64,000 bases of DNA from Weissella oryzae SG25 (GCF_000691805.2 NZ_DF820487.1:1-64000), one strand, 5' to 3'. Shown: positions 8,863 to 18,591, counted from the first letter of the stretch. Numbers and translations are program-made. Notes: generated by a model not told the origin, from the sequence alone.

Positions 8863-8920
8863 AAAAGTTTGTACAAATATTTATGATCCTGGATTGTAAT
8901 ATATTTGTACAAACTTTTTT
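8863..8920 (+). terminator. Perfect 18-base inverted repeat after htpX
   Basis: AAAAGTTTGTACAAATAT (8863-8880) and its exact complement (8901-8918) are separated by 20 bases and followed by TTAGTT. It can act as a terminator, but each arm also contains the self-complementary TTTGTACAAA, so two protein-binding half-sites are an alternative reading. Confidence 0.65.
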
Positions 8921-8987
8921 AGTTAATTTACGATTTGCAAGGTGTTATACTTGACTACATGAGAAAAAGTAGTAAAGGGGATTGGCT

Positions 8988-10022
8988 ATGGACTATATTG
9001 TGCGCTTCTTAAAGCGCGATGACGTACAACTATATGCGACGCTGTTTTTTTTAATCGCATTGATTTTTATTTTTCATGAGATGATTTCAATGATTTTATT
9101 GTTGATTATCTTTTCATACTTAGCGATTCAAGCTAGTGACCAAATTACTAAAAAAACTGGTTTACCTTATCCATTAGCGGTAATTGCGACCTACTTATTG
9201 GTCTTAGGCCTATTAATCTTAGCAATCGATTATATTTTCCCGGTACTTTATAATCAAGCAATTTTAATTCCCAATGCGATAGCTAAGGGATTGCGAGAGT
9301 ATCCGGTTTTGGCAGATTATGCAACCGATTTAGCAAAAAAGTTAGACATAGTCAAAGAAGTTAGCTCTAATTGGCAGACCTGGGCAAGTCAATTGCTCCA
9401 CACAGTTGGAGTGCTTAGCAATGTGACCTTAATGGTGTTATTATCAGTCTTTATGTCCTTTATTTTTGCTCTAACACGGTTTAGAATCGATAAGTTTGGC
9501 CGTCAGTTTTTAACTTCAAACCATCCTAAATTGTTTAAAAATATCTATTTTCTGACATCAAAGTTCATTGCACATCTTGGAGCAGTTGTTGAGGTCCAAT
9601 TAAAAATTACAATAATTAATACGATTTTAACGGTGATTGGCTTACTCTTTATTGGGCTACCTAGTCCTTTTGTTATGGGAGTAATTGTCTTTATCCTAGG
9701 TTTTGTGCCAGTTGCTGGTGTATTGATCTCAATTATTCCATTATCAATGATGGCCTTTGTAACAGGGGGCGTTTGGATGTTTGTTGAGGTTTTGATTTTA
9801 ATTATCCTCATTCATTCATTTGAATCATATTTCTTGCATCCTCGTTTAATGGCCGGTCGTACGCACTTACCAATTTTTGTAACCTTTGTAACCTTAATTG
9901 TGATGGAGCGATTGCTTGGGGCCTGGGGCTTGATTGTCGGTGTGCCGATAGTATCTTATTTCCTTGATATTTTAGGGGTGCAAGCGATGCGGGTTCGGGT
10001 CAACCAACCAAATAATAACTAA
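8988..10022 (+). CDS. AI-2E family transporter (UPF0118/PerM)
   Basis: 344-residue polytopic membrane protein. Strongly hydrophobic segments occur throughout, with the family arrangement: two or three N-terminal helices, a soluble stretch around residues 95-140 (lysines, EVSSNWQTW), then about five helices ending in the SFESYFLHPRLMAGRTHLP region characteristic of this family. ATG at 8988 is seven bases after AAAGGGG and is preferred to the TTG at 8982. Members have been linked to AI-2 export or Na+/H+ exchange; the substrate here is unknown. It is followed immediately by a repair methyltransferase gene. Confidence 0.88.
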   Translation: MDYIVRFLKRDDVQLYATLFFLIALIFIFHEMISMILLLIIFSYLAIQASDQITKKTGLPYPLAVIATYLLVLGLLILAIDYIFPVLYNQAILIPNAIAKGLREYPVLADYATDLAKKLDIVKEVSSNWQTWASQLLHTVGVLSNVTLMVLLSVFMSFIFALTRFRIDKFGRQFLTSNHPKLFKNIYFLTSKFIAHLGAVVEVQLKITIINTILTVIGLLFIGLPSPFVMGVIVFILGFVPVAGVLISIIPLSMMAFVTGGVWMFVEVLILIILIHSFESYFLHPRLMAGRTHLPIFVTFVTLIVMERLLGAWGLIVGVPIVSYFLDILGVQAMRVRVNQPNNN

Positions 10023-10037
10023 GTGAGGTCGGGCAAG

Positions 10038-10511
10038 ATGCAAGTAGAGCAGTATCCATTTTTAAGCGGGCAAATCACTTTGTTTTATTCAAAACAAGGC
10101 CTAAAATTTGTTAGTCTAGCCGCAGAACCTTTACTTGAATATACAAATTGGTTTGAGCCAGCTACTTTTACCTTTGCAACGGAAGTACAGTATGCAAAAT
10201 TAGTGCAAGCATACTTAAATCATCAAGCCTTACCTGATTTTACAGTCGATTGGCAGGGTACCAAGCTACAAGAAGCAGTTTGGCAGTATTTAAGAAGGGC
10301 ACCTTCAAATAAAACCCTGACCTATTCACAATTAGCGACAGCACTAGGTTATCCGCAGGCAGTTAGAGCGGTAGCTTCAGCAGTTGGTAAAAATCCAATC
10401 CTAGTCTTATTGGCTTGTCATCGCATCTTGCTTAAGGATGGCAGTATCGGTCAATACCGCGCCGGCGTGACTTGGAAGCGTGAGTTGTTAGCCTTTGAGG
10501 GCTTAATTTAA
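10038..10511 (+). CDS. ogt: Methylated-DNA--protein-cysteine methyltransferase
   Basis: 157-residue suicide repair protein that transfers methyl groups from O6-methylguanine to its own cysteine. The active site is LLACHRIL (A-C-H-R instead of the commoner P-C-H-R; the Cys, His and Arg are kept). The helix-turn-helix recognition region TYSQLATALGYPQAVRAVASAVGKNP precedes it. ATG 10038 is placed about nine bases after a GTGAGG box and fits family starts; GTG 10023 is the alternative. It lies 15 bases after the exporter gene, so both are co-transcribed. Confidence 0.9.
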   Translation: MQVEQYPFLSGQITLFYSKQGLKFVSLAAEPLLEYTNWFEPATFTFATEVQYAKLVQAYLNHQALPDFTVDWQGTKLQEAVWQYLRRAPSNKTLTYSQLATALGYPQAVRAVASAVGKNPILVLLACHRILLKDGSIGQYRAGVTWKRELLAFEGLI

Positions 10512-10517
10512 GTTATG

Positions 10518-10548
10518 AAAAAAACCACCATTTTAAATGGTGGTTTTT
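10518..10548. terminator. Bidirectional terminator
   Basis: AAAAACCACCATTT pairs perfectly with AAATGGTGGTTTTT around a minimal loop; A- and T-runs on both sides serve the convergent ogt and hemolysin III genes. Confidence 0.9.
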
Positions 10549-10555
10549 GTTTGCC

Positions 10556-11227
10556 TTAGTGACCAATGAATAGCATCGAAAAGAGCGATATATACATTAA
10601 AGTTGCGCCTCCAAGGACAAAGAGGTGCCAAAAGACATGCCCCATGGGAATTTTAGGAAAGAGATAAACCATGGCACCTAAAGAGTAAGTGACCCCACCA
10701 GCTAGGAGGGTATTAAAGGCGAAGGGGGTCAGCGTTTGATGTAATTGAGGGAAAGCCATCACAATTAGCCATCCCATGATTAGATAGATACCAGTAGAAA
10801 GCCAAGGCCAGCGCCCCAAAAAGCGTAAGTCATAGATGATACCGGCTACACTTAGGAAGGCGATTATGCCCCAAATTGTCCAGCCAACTACTTTTGGCAT
10901 GAAGAGCCAAGTATAGGGGGTATAAGAACCTAAGATAACTAGGTAAATACCTGAATGGTCAAGAAATTGGAAGATTTTTACGGCACGTGTAAAGATGAGT
11001 GCATGGAATAGCGTTGAGGCTAACAAAAAAATGATAATTGAGGCAGCATAGATACTAAGTGCGGTGATTGTTAAGGGACTTTGTTTGGTGATAACAGCTA
11101 AGACTAACATCAAAGTAGCTGCTGAAACGGCAACTAAAGCACCAAGGCCATGGGTGACACTGTTTAAAATTTCATAGATAATTTGGTAGGTTCGGCTAGA
11201 CCGAAAATTACTTTTAGGCATAATCAC
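10556..11227 (-). CDS. Hemolysin III family (PAQR-type) membrane protein
   Basis: 223 residues with seven hydrophobic segments, the HlyIII/TrhA topology. Conserved metal-site histidines are visible: HGLGA near residue 25, the LFHALIF segment near 71, LDHSGIYLVILGSYTPY near 92-108, and HVFWHLFVLGG near the C-terminus. GTG at 11227 is chosen because GGAGGTG lies 6-7 bases upstream on this strand. Despite the name, bacterial homologues act in membrane energetics and lipid homeostasis; haemolysis is not implied. Divergent from valS, with overlapping promoters. Confidence 0.9.
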   Translation of the reverse strand: MIMPKSNFRSSRTYQIIYEILNSVTHGLGALVAVSAATLMLVLAVITKQSPLTITALSIYAASIIIFLLASTLFHALIFTRAVKIFQFLDHSGIYLVILGSYTPYTWLFMPKVVGWTIWGIIAFLSVAGIIYDLRFLGRWPWLSTGIYLIMGWLIVMAFPQLHQTLTPFAFNTLLAGGVTYSLGAMVYLFPKIPMGHVFWHLFVLGGATLMYISLFSMLFIGH

Positions 11228-11254
11228 AATTAAACACCTCCGTCATTTTTAAAT

Positions 11255-11305
11255 ATCATAACGCTATCTACTAGTTTTGTAAACTAGTAGATAGCGTATT
11301 ATAAA
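11255..11305. promoter_or_regulatory. Divergent promoters of hlyIII and valS sharing a palindrome
   Basis: Forward: -35 TTGTAA (11277-11282), 17-base spacer, -10 TATAAA (11300-11305), leading into the T-box. Reverse: -35 TTTACA (11278-11283 on the other strand), 17-base spacer, -10 TATGAT (11255-11260), leading to hemolysin III. The two -35 boxes overlap at the centre of a perfect inverted repeat. Confidence 0.65.
11261..11297. repeat. Perfect 17-base inverted repeat
   Basis: ACGCTATCTACTAGTTT at 11261-11277 is exactly complementary to AAACTAGTAGATAGCGT at 11281-11297, with a TGT centre. Neither side carries a T-run, so it is not an obvious terminator. It fills the spacers of both divergent promoters, which suggests an operator. 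Confidence 0.85.
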
Positions 11306-11610
11306 ACCAAAAAAGGCGCTTAGGCCTATTGCATTTAATTATATTTAACCGTAAAATTATGACATGGCATTGCATTAGAGAGTATCTATAAAGACGACTT
11401 TAGCGAGTACATGGTTGGTGAGAATGTATGCGGCTTTATTTGAGAAGGTAGCTAATGGGCTGTGTTGGTGAATTAAGTGAGTAGCCACACCGTGTAAAAC
11501 GCGTTAAGTTTTTAATGAGATGGGGCTTTGACCTCAATTCAGGTGGTACCGCGAGTTAATTAGTCGCCCTGTTTATCTATGAATATAGATGAACGGGGCT
11601 TTTTATTTGT
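11306..11610 (+). ncRNA. T-box riboswitch for valS
   Basis: Leader RNA that senses uncharged tRNA-Val. The T-box AGGTGGTACCGCG is at 11541-11553; its TGG pairs with the tRNA CCA end and the following T suits a discriminator A. A Stem I terminal loop resembling GGTGAGAATG is near 11417. A valine codon GTA at 11448-11450 in GAGAAGGTAGC is a candidate specifier. The terminator runs from GCCC at 11566 to GGGGC at 11599 (with ATCTAT/ATAGAT near the loop) followed by TTTTT. The T-box overlaps the antiterminator alternative. Specifier identity is inference; the class is clear. Confidence 0.9.
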
Positions 11611-11631
11611 TTTAGTGGAAATGAGGATAAT

Positions 11632-14289
11632 ATGCGCGAAATAGAAATGCCGGGAAAGTATAATCCAGCGGCGGTTGAAGCAGGTCGCTATGATAAGTGG
11701 GTGCAAGAGGGACGTTTTAAGCCATCAGGTAATGCTAAGGCACGGCCTTATTCAATTGTAATTCCACCACCAAACGTTACTGGTAAGCTGCACTTAGGGC
11801 ATGCTTGGGATACAACTTTGCAAGATATGCTAATTCGTCAAAAGCGGATGCAGGGCTTTGATACAGTTTGGGTACCTGGAATGGACCATGCTGGAATTGC
11901 AACTCAAGCTAAAGTTGAGCAACGTTTGGCTGAAGAAGGTGTATCACGTTATGATTTAGGTCGAGAAAAATTTGTTGAGCAAGTTTGGGACTGGAAGAAT
12001 GAATACGCAAGTACCATTAAAGCGCAATGGGGAAAGCTTGGCTTGTCATTAGACTATGACCGCGAACGCTTTACGCTTGATGAAGGTTTATCTGAGGCGG
12101 TGCGTAAGGTCTTTGTGACCCTGTATCAAAAAGATTTAATTTATCGTGGTGAGTACATCATTAATTGGGACCCGAAGGCGCGTACCGCTTTATCTGACAT
12201 CGAGGTTATTTATAAGGATGTTGAAGGAGCCTTTTACCATGTTAAGTATCCATTTACCGATGGTACGACTTTGGATGGTAAAGACTACATTGAAATTGCA
12301 ACAACACGTCCAGAAACCATGTTTGGTGATGTTGCCGTGGCCGTAAACCCAAACGACCCCCGTTATCAAAGTATTATTGGTAAGACGATTAAGGTGCCCT
12401 TGGTTGAACGTGAGATTCCGGTGATTGCTGATGAGTATGTCGAGATGGACTTTGGAACTGGCATGGTTAAGATAACACCAGCACATGATCCAAATGATTT
12501 TGAAGTTGGTAATCGGCATAACCTTGAGCGTATCAACACCATGAACGAAGATGGCTCAATGAATGAGCGTGCTGGTAAGTATGTTGGTATGGATCGGGAT
12601 GATGCACGTAAAGCCATTGTCGCTGATTTAACTGATGCTGGTTGGATGCTTGAGGTAGAACCTTATACCCATTCAGTTGGTCATTCAGAACGTACGGGTG
12701 TTGTGGTTGAAGCCCGGCTATCAACCCAGTGGTTTGTAAAGATGAAGCCATTGGCTGAGCAAGCTTTGGCCATGCAGGCTTCAGAAGACCGGGTTGATTT
12801 TTATCCACCACGGTTTGAAGATACCTTTACTCGTTGGATGGATAACATTCATGATTGGGTTATTTCACGGCAACTTTGGTGGGGTCACCAGATTCCAGCC
12901 TGGTATCATAAGACAACTGGTGAAATGTATGTCGGTATGGAAGCACCAAGTGACCCTGAAAATTGGACGCAAGACTCTGATGTCCTAGATACTTGGTTCT
13001 CATCAGCCCTTTGGCCTTTTACTACCATGGGTTGGCCCGATGAAAATTCAGCTGACTACCAACGCTATTTCCCAACCAACACATTGGTAACGGGTTATGA
13101 CATTATCTTCTTCTGGGTGGCCCGGATGATGTTCCAATCAAAGGAATTTACTGGTCGCCGTCCCTTTAAGAATGTTTTGATTCATGGTTTAATTCGTGAT
13201 GAAGAAGGCCGTAAGATGTCAAAGTCATTGGGAAATGGAATTGACCCAATGGACGTGATTGAGAAATACGGGGCTGACGCCTTGCGCTGGTTCTTGGCTA
13301 CTGGTTCAACGCCGGGGCTAGATGTGCGTTTCTCTTATACAAAGATGGACGCAGCTTGGAACTTTATCAATAAAATCTGGAACGCTTCACGTTATGTCAT
13401 TATGAATTTGACGGATACAACGAGCAGCGCCCAACCAGAATTGGCTAACTTATCATTGGCCGATAAGTGGATTTTGTCACGTTTGACGGCAACAATTGAT
13501 TCAGTTGAGAAAAACTTTGATAAGTTTGAATTTGGTGAAGCCGGACGTGCACTTTATAATTTCATCTGGAATGATTTTGCTGACTGGTACATCGAGATGA
13601 CTAAGGAAACCTTGAATGGTGATAATGAGGCCGCTAAAGCAGTTGTGCAAAATGTCTTAGCTTACGTCTTGGATCAAACGCTCCGCCTTTTGCACCCAAT
13701 TATGCCGTTCGTGACCGAAGAAATTTGGCTTACTATGCCGCATGAAGGTGATTCTTTGGTTAGTGCCGCTTACCCAGTTGTCAATGAAGCTTATCGTAAT
13801 CCAGCCGCCGAGGCAGATTTCCAAAGCCTAATCGACTTAATCAAAGCAGTGCGGACAATTCGGACGGAAGCCAATGCACCAATGTCAACGGCAATTGATG
13901 TGATGATTAAGACTGATGATGCAAAGCTACAAGCAATCTTCAATGCCAACGCTGACTATATCAACCGGTTTGTTAAGCCAAAGCAGTTGTTAATTGGTGC
14001 GGATATCGTTGCACCTAAGTTAGCAATGACTCAAGTGATTTCTGGGGCGGAGGTAATTGTGCCTTTGGCTGAGTTGATTGATTTAGATGAAGAAATCGTT
14101 CGCTTACAAGGTGAAATTAAGAAGTTTGCGGGTGAAGTTAAGCGTGGTCAGGGCAAGCTTGGCAATGAAAAGTTTGTTAATAACGCGCCAGCAGCTGTGG
14201 TTGCTGAAGAAAAAACGAAGCTAGCTGACTGGGAAGCTAAATTAGCAGCAACTGAGGCTCGTTTAGCAGAATTAAAAGCAGCTAAGTAG
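11632..14289 (+). CDS. valS: Valyl-tRNA synthetase
   Basis: 885-residue class I aminoacyl-tRNA synthetase charging tRNA-Val. HIGH signature is [15 protein letters not shown] near residue 44, the editing domain follows (residues about 190-360, with [17 protein letters not shown] and [21 protein letters not shown]), and KMSKS is [11 protein letters not shown] near residue 525. The C-terminus carries the ValRS coiled-coil (about residues 815-885, [12 protein letters not shown] onward). GAGGATAA precedes the ATG. Regulated by the T-box leader and ended by its own terminator. Confidence 0.98.
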   Translation: MREIEMPGKYNPAAVEAGRYDKWVQEGRFKPSGNAKARPYSIVIPPPNVTGKLHLGHAWDTTLQDMLIRQKRMQGFDTVWVPGMDHAGIATQAKVEQRLAEEGVSRYDLGREKFVEQVWDWKNEYASTIKAQWGKLGLSLDYDRERFTLDEGLSEAVRKVFVTLYQKDLIYRGEYIINWDPKARTALSDIEVIYKDVEGAFYHVKYPFTDGTTLDGKDYIEIATTRPETMFGDVAVAVNPNDPRYQSIIGKTIKVPLVEREIPVIADEYVEMDFGTGMVKITPAHDPNDFEVGNRHNLERINTMNEDGSMNERAGKYVGMDRDDARKAIVADLTDAGWMLEVEPYTHSVGHSERTGVVVEARLSTQWFVKMKPLAEQALAMQASEDRVDFYPPRFEDTFTRWMDNIHDWVISRQLWWGHQIPAWYHKTTGEMYVGMEAPSDPENWTQDSDVLDTWFSSALWPFTTMGWPDENSADYQRYFPTNTLVTGYDIIFFWVARMMFQSKEFTGRRPFKNVLIHGLIRDEEGRKMSKSLGNGIDPMDVIEKYGADALRWFLATGSTPGLDVRFSYTKMDAAWNFINKIWNASRYVIMNLTDTTSSAQPELANLSLADKWILSRLTATIDSVEKNFDKFEFGEAGRALYNFIWNDFADWYIEMTKETLNGDNEAAKAVVQNVLAYVLDQTLRLLHPIMPFVTEEIWLTMPHEGDSLVSAAYPVVNEAYRNPAAEADFQSLIDLIKAVRTIRTEANAPMSTAIDVMIKTDDAKLQAIFNANADYINRFVKPKQLLIGADIVAPKLAMTQVISGAEVIVPLAELIDLDEEIVRLQGEIKKFAGEVKRGQGKLGNEKFVNNAPAAVVAEEKTKLADWEAKLAATEARLAELKAAK

Positions 14290-14316
14290 TTAGTGGCAAA
14301 TATTGTGAATTAAAAA

Positions 14317-14360
14317 AAAGCTACGCTAGGTTTAAAATATGACTTAGCGTAGCTTTTATT
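14317..14360 (+). terminator. Terminator after valS
   Basis: AAAAGCTACGCTA pairs with TAGCGTAGCTTTT across a 16-base loop. Confidence 0.85.
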
Positions 14361-14458
14361 TGGCTAAAGTTTGATGGAGTTGGTCAGGTTGAAAGCCTTT
14401 TACTTGGCTGCTAAAACCCGTATAATTACTTAAGGAATACTTACTAGGAGGCGTTAGA

Positions 14459-14683
14459 ATGGTCGCACGGGGAGAAACTTTTACAAATGAGCAGTTTGGG
14501 CAGTTAATTGCGCAAAATACACCGATTAAAGAAGCAAACGCGAAATGGGTTAAAGATACCTTATTAAAGACCTATCGTTTGTTGCCAGATCAAGGCCATA
14601 AGTGGTCGCAAAAAAGAATTGAGCGCTTCTTATTTGAATTGGCCTTTGTAAAGCCAGAAGAGATTGATTGGACGTTAAAATAA
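14459..14683 (+). CDS. Small hypothetical protein in front of folC
   Basis: 74 residues, soluble, basic, no signal or membrane segment; I do not recognise it. It is mostly predicted helical with a central Trp/Lys-rich stretch (HKWSQKRIERFLFELAF). AGGAGG lies about eight bases upstream of the ATG. Its TAA overlaps the ATG of folC by one base (TAATG), so the two are translationally coupled. Confidence 0.75.
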   Translation: MVARGETFTNEQFGQLIAQNTPIKEANAKWVKDTLLKTYRLLPDQGHKWSQKRIERFLFELAFVKPEEIDWTLK

Positions 14684-15987
14684 TGATTAAAACCTATGCG
14701 GAAGCAATTAATTTTATCCATGGACGTAGTAAGTGGAAGAAGACCCCAAGTTTTCAAAGAATTGAGACGTTGCTTGCCCGCTTAGGTAATCCGCACCTAC
14801 AAGCACAATATGTGCATATAACTGGTACAAATGGTAAGGGCTCAACGAGTAAGATGCTAGCGCAAATATTGCGGCAGGCAAATTTATCGGTGGGCCTTTT
14901 CACATCACCATATATTATGCGCTTTAATGAGCGAATCCAAGACGATGCCGGACCAATTAGGGATGAACGTTTGTTAGCATTGATGCAAGAAATTGCCCCA
15001 GTGGTCAGCCAGCTTGATCAAGAAGGTGTTGATGCGGGACCAACCGAGTTTGAAACACTAACCGCCTTAATGTTTCTATATTTTGCGCGCTATCCGGTTG
15101 ACGTAGTGATTTTAGAAGTTGGGATTGGTGGTTTGTGGGACACAACAAATGTTGTTCCAGCCAGCAACAAATTGGCTACTGCAATTACTTCAATTAGTTA
15201 TGACCATCAGAAAATACTAGGCAAGACTTTGGCGGAAATTACCACGCAAAAGGTTGGGATTTTACGGCGAGGTGTGCCGCTTGTCTTAGGGACTTTACCA
15301 GCTGAAGCCCAGAGTGTTGTGAATTTAGCCATTGAGAAACTTAATTTGGAAGCTGCGTGGTTGGGTCACGATTTCTTTAGTCGCCAGGTGGGTCAAGAAC
15401 ATGGGCAGCAGTTAATTGATTTTCAAGGTCGTAATCATTTTAGACTGTTACCGTTAAATCTACAGGGAAGCTTTCAAGTAGCAAATGCCGGCGTTGCCCT
15501 GCGACTTGCTGAAATTGTATTAGCCAAATATAAACTTGAATTAACTGAGAACCAAGTAATCAATGCCTTGAGCACAGTTAGTTGGCCAGCCCGGTTTGAA
15601 ACACTAAAAAAACAACCCCAATTAATTATTGATGGGGCCCACAATGTAGCCGGGGTCGAACAATTAGCACAGACAATTAGAGAAAATTTCGCTGAGCAGC
15701 CGATTCAGGTAATTTTTGGCGCCTTAACGGATAAAGAGTATCGAGCAATGTTACAAATTTTAGTTAAGTTACCGCAAGTTCAGTTAGCGGTAGCAGAATT
15801 TCAAGCACCAGGGAGCCGCCAAGCGGTTAGTGCACCAAAATTAGATGACGATGCAGCTTTAGCAAATATTCTAGTTTACCCGGATTGGCGGACGGCGCTG
15901 GCGGCAACTAAACCCGACCAGCCAACAATTATTACGGGTTCGCTATATTTTGTCTCCGAAGTACGAGCTGGTGTATTTATCGGCTGA
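14683..15987 (+). CDS. folC: Folylpolyglutamate synthase / dihydrofolate synthase
   Basis: 434-residue Mur-ligase-like enzyme adding glutamates to folates. P-loop TGTNGKGSTSK is near residue 48; the folate loop region FTSPYIMRFNERIQ follows, then the metal-binding EVGIGGLWDTTN, and the C-terminal ligase domain with DGAHNVAGVEQL near 319. ATG 14683 overlaps the previous stop and is preferred to a TTG at 14668. The neighbours do not form a folate operon, so this is the stand-alone enzyme needed to retain folates. Confidence 0.94.
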   Translation: MIKTYAEAINFIHGRSKWKKTPSFQRIETLLARLGNPHLQAQYVHITGTNGKGSTSKMLAQILRQANLSVGLFTSPYIMRFNERIQDDAGPIRDERLLALMQEIAPVVSQLDQEGVDAGPTEFETLTALMFLYFARYPVDVVILEVGIGGLWDTTNVVPASNKLATAITSISYDHQKILGKTLAEITTQKVGILRRGVPLVLGTLPAEAQSVVNLAIEKLNLEAAWLGHDFFSRQVGQEHGQQLIDFQGRNHFRLLPLNLQGSFQVANAGVALRLAEIVLAKYKLELTENQVINALSTVSWPARFETLKKQPQLIIDGAHNVAGVEQLAQTIRENFAEQPIQVIFGALTDKEYRAMLQILVKLPQVQLAVAEFQAPGSRQAVSAPKLDDDAALANILVYPDWRTALAATKPDQPTIITGSLYFVSEVRAGVFIG

Positions 15988-16001
15988 TTGGTAGTTTTTC
16001 G

Positions 16002-16037
16002 TGTTATACTGGTGGGGCATGGACGTCGCAAAGTCCA
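16002..16037 (+). promoter_or_regulatory. Extended -10 promoter and leader hairpin of rlmD
   Basis: TGTTATACT (16002-16010) is an extended -10. Downstream TGGAC (16020-16024) and GTCCA (16033-16037) form a short hairpin just before the AAGGAG ribosome binding site, which could modulate translation. Confidence 0.5.
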
Positions 16038-16053
16038 ATATAAGGAGAAATTT

Positions 16054-17424
16054 ATGAAGAGCAAAGCCCCCGTTATTAAGAATCAAGAATTCGAGGCAGA
16101 AGTTGTCGACTTAACCTATCAAGGTTTAGGTGTTGTAAAATTTGAAGATTTTCCAATCTTTGTAGTCAACGCAATTCCTGGTGAAGTGGTTAAAGTTGGG
16201 ATTACCAAAGTACAAAAGAATTTTGCTTTTGGTCGCGTGATTAAGCGTTTGAAAGATTCGCCTAATCGTAATCATGATGTTGACCAAGATGCAATTATCA
16301 CGGGAATTGCCCCCTTGGCAAACCTAAAGTACGATGCACAACTAGAGTACAAGCAGAATCAAATTGCTGAATTATTCAAAAAGCAGCACGTTGAGGCTGA
16401 AATTGCGCCAACAATCGGCATGGACAATCCGGTCGGCTATCGTAATAAGGCCCAAATTCCAGTGCGTGAAGTGAAGGGTGAATTGACAACTGGTTTTTAC
16501 CGCCGTAATTCACACAACCTTGTCCCAATTGAAGATTATTATATTCAAGATCCTGAGATTGATAAGGCAATCATCGTCGTACGTGATATTTTGCGAAAGT
16601 ACCATGTGCCAGCCTATGATGAGTTTAAGCACCAAGGCGTAATCCGGACAGTAATGGTACGACGTGGTTATTATAGCCATGAAATGATGGTTGTTTTGGT
16701 CACCCGTACCAAGAAGCTACAGTTGGTTGACGAAATTGTTCGTGAAATCACTGATGCACTCCCAGAGGTTAAGTCAATTATCCAAAATATCAACCCAGCT
16801 AAGACGAATGTCATCATGGGAACTGAAAATAATGTTTTGTGGGGTAATAAGACCATCAAGGATACGCTCTTTGGTAAGCAGTTCGAGATTGGCCCACTAT
16901 CATTCTATCAAGTTAACCCACAGACAACGGAGCAACTATATAAGTTAGCTGCTCAAAAGGCTGAGTTAAAGGCTGATGATTTGGTAATCGATGCTTATTC
17001 TGGAATTGGTACGATTTCTTTGACGATTGCTGAACAGGTTCGCGAAGTGCTCGGTGTGGAAATTATCGAAGGTGCCGTTGAAGATGCTAAGCGTAATGCA
17101 AAGCTAAACGGTATCAAAAATGTGCGCTTTACCTTAGGGAAGGCCGAAGAGCAAATGGTCGCTTGGCAAGAAGCCGAAGTGCAACCGGATGTGATTTTCG
17201 TTGATCCACCACGTAAGGGGTTGACCCCAGAACTAATTGATGCCGCAACTGCGATGGCACCAGCAAAGTTGGTTTATATTAGCTGTAATCCAGCAACTTT
17301 GGTTCGGGATGCAGCCCAAATTATTGAAAATGGTTATCATATAAAGGGTGAGGTTCAACCAGTGGACCAATTCCCACAAACAACCCATATTGAATCAGTG
17401 ACGGTGTTTGAAAAGAATGCCTAA
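16054..17424 (+). CDS. rlmD: 23S rRNA (uracil-5-)-methyltransferase, RumA/RlmD family
   Basis: 456-residue SAM-dependent RNA methyltransferase. It has an N-terminal TRAM RNA-binding domain (about residues 8-65, DLTYQGLGVVKFEDFPIFV), a middle domain, and the methyltransferase core with DAYSGIGTISL (SAM site), DPPRKGL near 390 and the catalytic cysteine segment YISCNPATLVRD near 410. Start ATG 16054 follows AAGGAG. Firmicutes members of this family modify U747 and/or U1939; which site cannot be told from sequence. Confidence 0.92.
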   Translation: MKSKAPVIKNQEFEAEVVDLTYQGLGVVKFEDFPIFVVNAIPGEVVKVGITKVQKNFAFGRVIKRLKDSPNRNHDVDQDAIITGIAPLANLKYDAQLEYKQNQIAELFKKQHVEAEIAPTIGMDNPVGYRNKAQIPVREVKGELTTGFYRRNSHNLVPIEDYYIQDPEIDKAIIVVRDILRKYHVPAYDEFKHQGVIRTVMVRRGYYSHEMMVVLVTRTKKLQLVDEIVREITDALPEVKSIIQNINPAKTNVIMGTENNVLWGNKTIKDTLFGKQFEIGPLSFYQVNPQTTEQLYKLAAQKAELKADDLVIDAYSGIGTISLTIAEQVREVLGVEIIEGAVEDAKRNAKLNGIKNVRFTLGKAEEQMVAWQEAEVQPDVIFVDPPRKGLTPELIDAATAMAPAKLVYISCNPATLVRDAAQIIENGYHIKGEVQPVDQFPQTTHIESVTVFEKNA

Positions 17425-17437
17425 GAGGAGGTTCTAC

Positions 17438-18433
17438 ATGACTTTGAAACTTGGCATAATTGGCACAAATTGGATTACTAAGATGTTTGTTGAAGCCGCG
17501 TATCTTTCTGGTGAATATGAACTAAAGTCGGTTTATTCGCGACATTTTGAGACGGGTAAGGCCTTTGCTGATGATTTTGTTGGTGAAACAGCGGTCTTCA
17601 CAGATTTGAATGATATGTTGACGAGCGGGATTGATGTTGTTTATATTGCATCACCAAATAGTTTACATTTTTTGCAAGCAGCCATCGCAATTCGCAATGG
17701 GGTGCACATCATTGTTGAGAAATCAGCCTTTGCAAACACAAACGAGTTTGAAAAAATATATGCCTTATTACGTGAAAACCCAAAGGTGCGTTTCTTTGAA
17801 GCAGCCCGGCACATTCATCAGGCTAATTTTAAAGTTATTGAAGAACAAATTGCGCAGATGGCGCATATTTCTGGTGCAACCTTCGTATATGAGAAGTATT
17901 CATCACGTTTTGATGCCTACTTAGCTGGTGAAGAGCCCAATGTATTAAACCCTAAGTTTGCAGCGGGTGCTTTGACTGATTTGGGTGTTTATCCACTCTA
18001 TGCAGCAATTAAGTTATTTGGGCTACCACAAAGTCAGCACTACTTTGCAACGCGGTTGCGTAATGGTGGGGATGGACGTGGTGTTGCAATTTTACGTTAC
18101 GCAGACTTTGACGTAACTTTGATTTTTGGTAAGCAAGCGAATTCATATTTGCATTCAGAAATTCTAGGGTTACGTGATACAATTTTGATTTCTAATATCG
18201 CTGAGTTAGAAGAAGTCAAATACAACGATGGACAAGGTCAGGAGCAAGTGATTTCAGGCTTGGCACCGGCTAATCCAATGGTTCAAGAAGCCCAAGTTTT
18301 TGCTGATATGATAAATCATCCAGTTGAAACCAAGGCAGAGTACGAAGACTTACTAATGTTGAGTCAGCGCGTTAATTTGGTGTTAACTGCTTTGCGGGCT
18401 GATGCCGGAATTGTCTTTCCAGCTGACAAATAA
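17438..18433 (+). CDS. Gfo/Idh/MocA family oxidoreductase
   Basis: 331-residue NAD(P)-dependent dehydrogenase. N-terminal Rossmann fold with GIIGTNWIT (glycine-rich loop), the sequence YIASPNSLHF and the EKSAF segment (E-K-P-x-A variant, with Ser for Pro) near residues 93-98; the C-terminal alpha/beta domain contains DLGVYPLYA. ATG 17438 follows AGAGGAGG and lies 13 bases after rlmD. The family acts on sugars, inositols and trans-dihydrodiols; the substrate is not deducible. Confidence 0.9.
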   Translation: MTLKLGIIGTNWITKMFVEAAYLSGEYELKSVYSRHFETGKAFADDFVGETAVFTDLNDMLTSGIDVVYIASPNSLHFLQAAIAIRNGVHIIVEKSAFANTNEFEKIYALLRENPKVRFFEAARHIHQANFKVIEEQIAQMAHISGATFVYEKYSSRFDAYLAGEEPNVLNPKFAAGALTDLGVYPLYAAIKLFGLPQSQHYFATRLRNGGDGRGVAILRYADFDVTLIFGKQANSYLHSEILGLRDTILISNIAELEEVKYNDGQGQEQVISGLAPANPMVQEAQVFADMINHPVETKAEYEDLLMLSQRVNLVLTALRADAGIVFPADK

Positions 18434-18461
18434 GGGCAGTGACATAGGATAATAAGTTAAG

Positions 18462-18510
18462 TTAAGGGTCGGATGATGTTAATTCTATTTAGCAATCATC
18501 TGACCCTTAA
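18462..18510 (+). repeat. Imperfect inverted repeat after the oxidoreductase
   Basis: TTAAGGGTCGGATGAT pairs with ATCATCTGACCCTTAA with a single G-T position, around a 17-base loop. No T-run follows, so it is either a weak terminator or a leader structure upstream of the helicase gene. Confidence 0.5.
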
Positions 18511-18591
18511 TACATAGCAATTTTATTAGTTTAGCTAGTAGAATCAGAACTGTTTAGTCAATGGTTCGGCTAAGAAGATAAGGAGACAAAT

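Noticed and set aside
14459-14683. Folate-related function for the small protein before folC
   Set aside because: Coupling to folC alone is not enough; no motif supports a role in folate metabolism.
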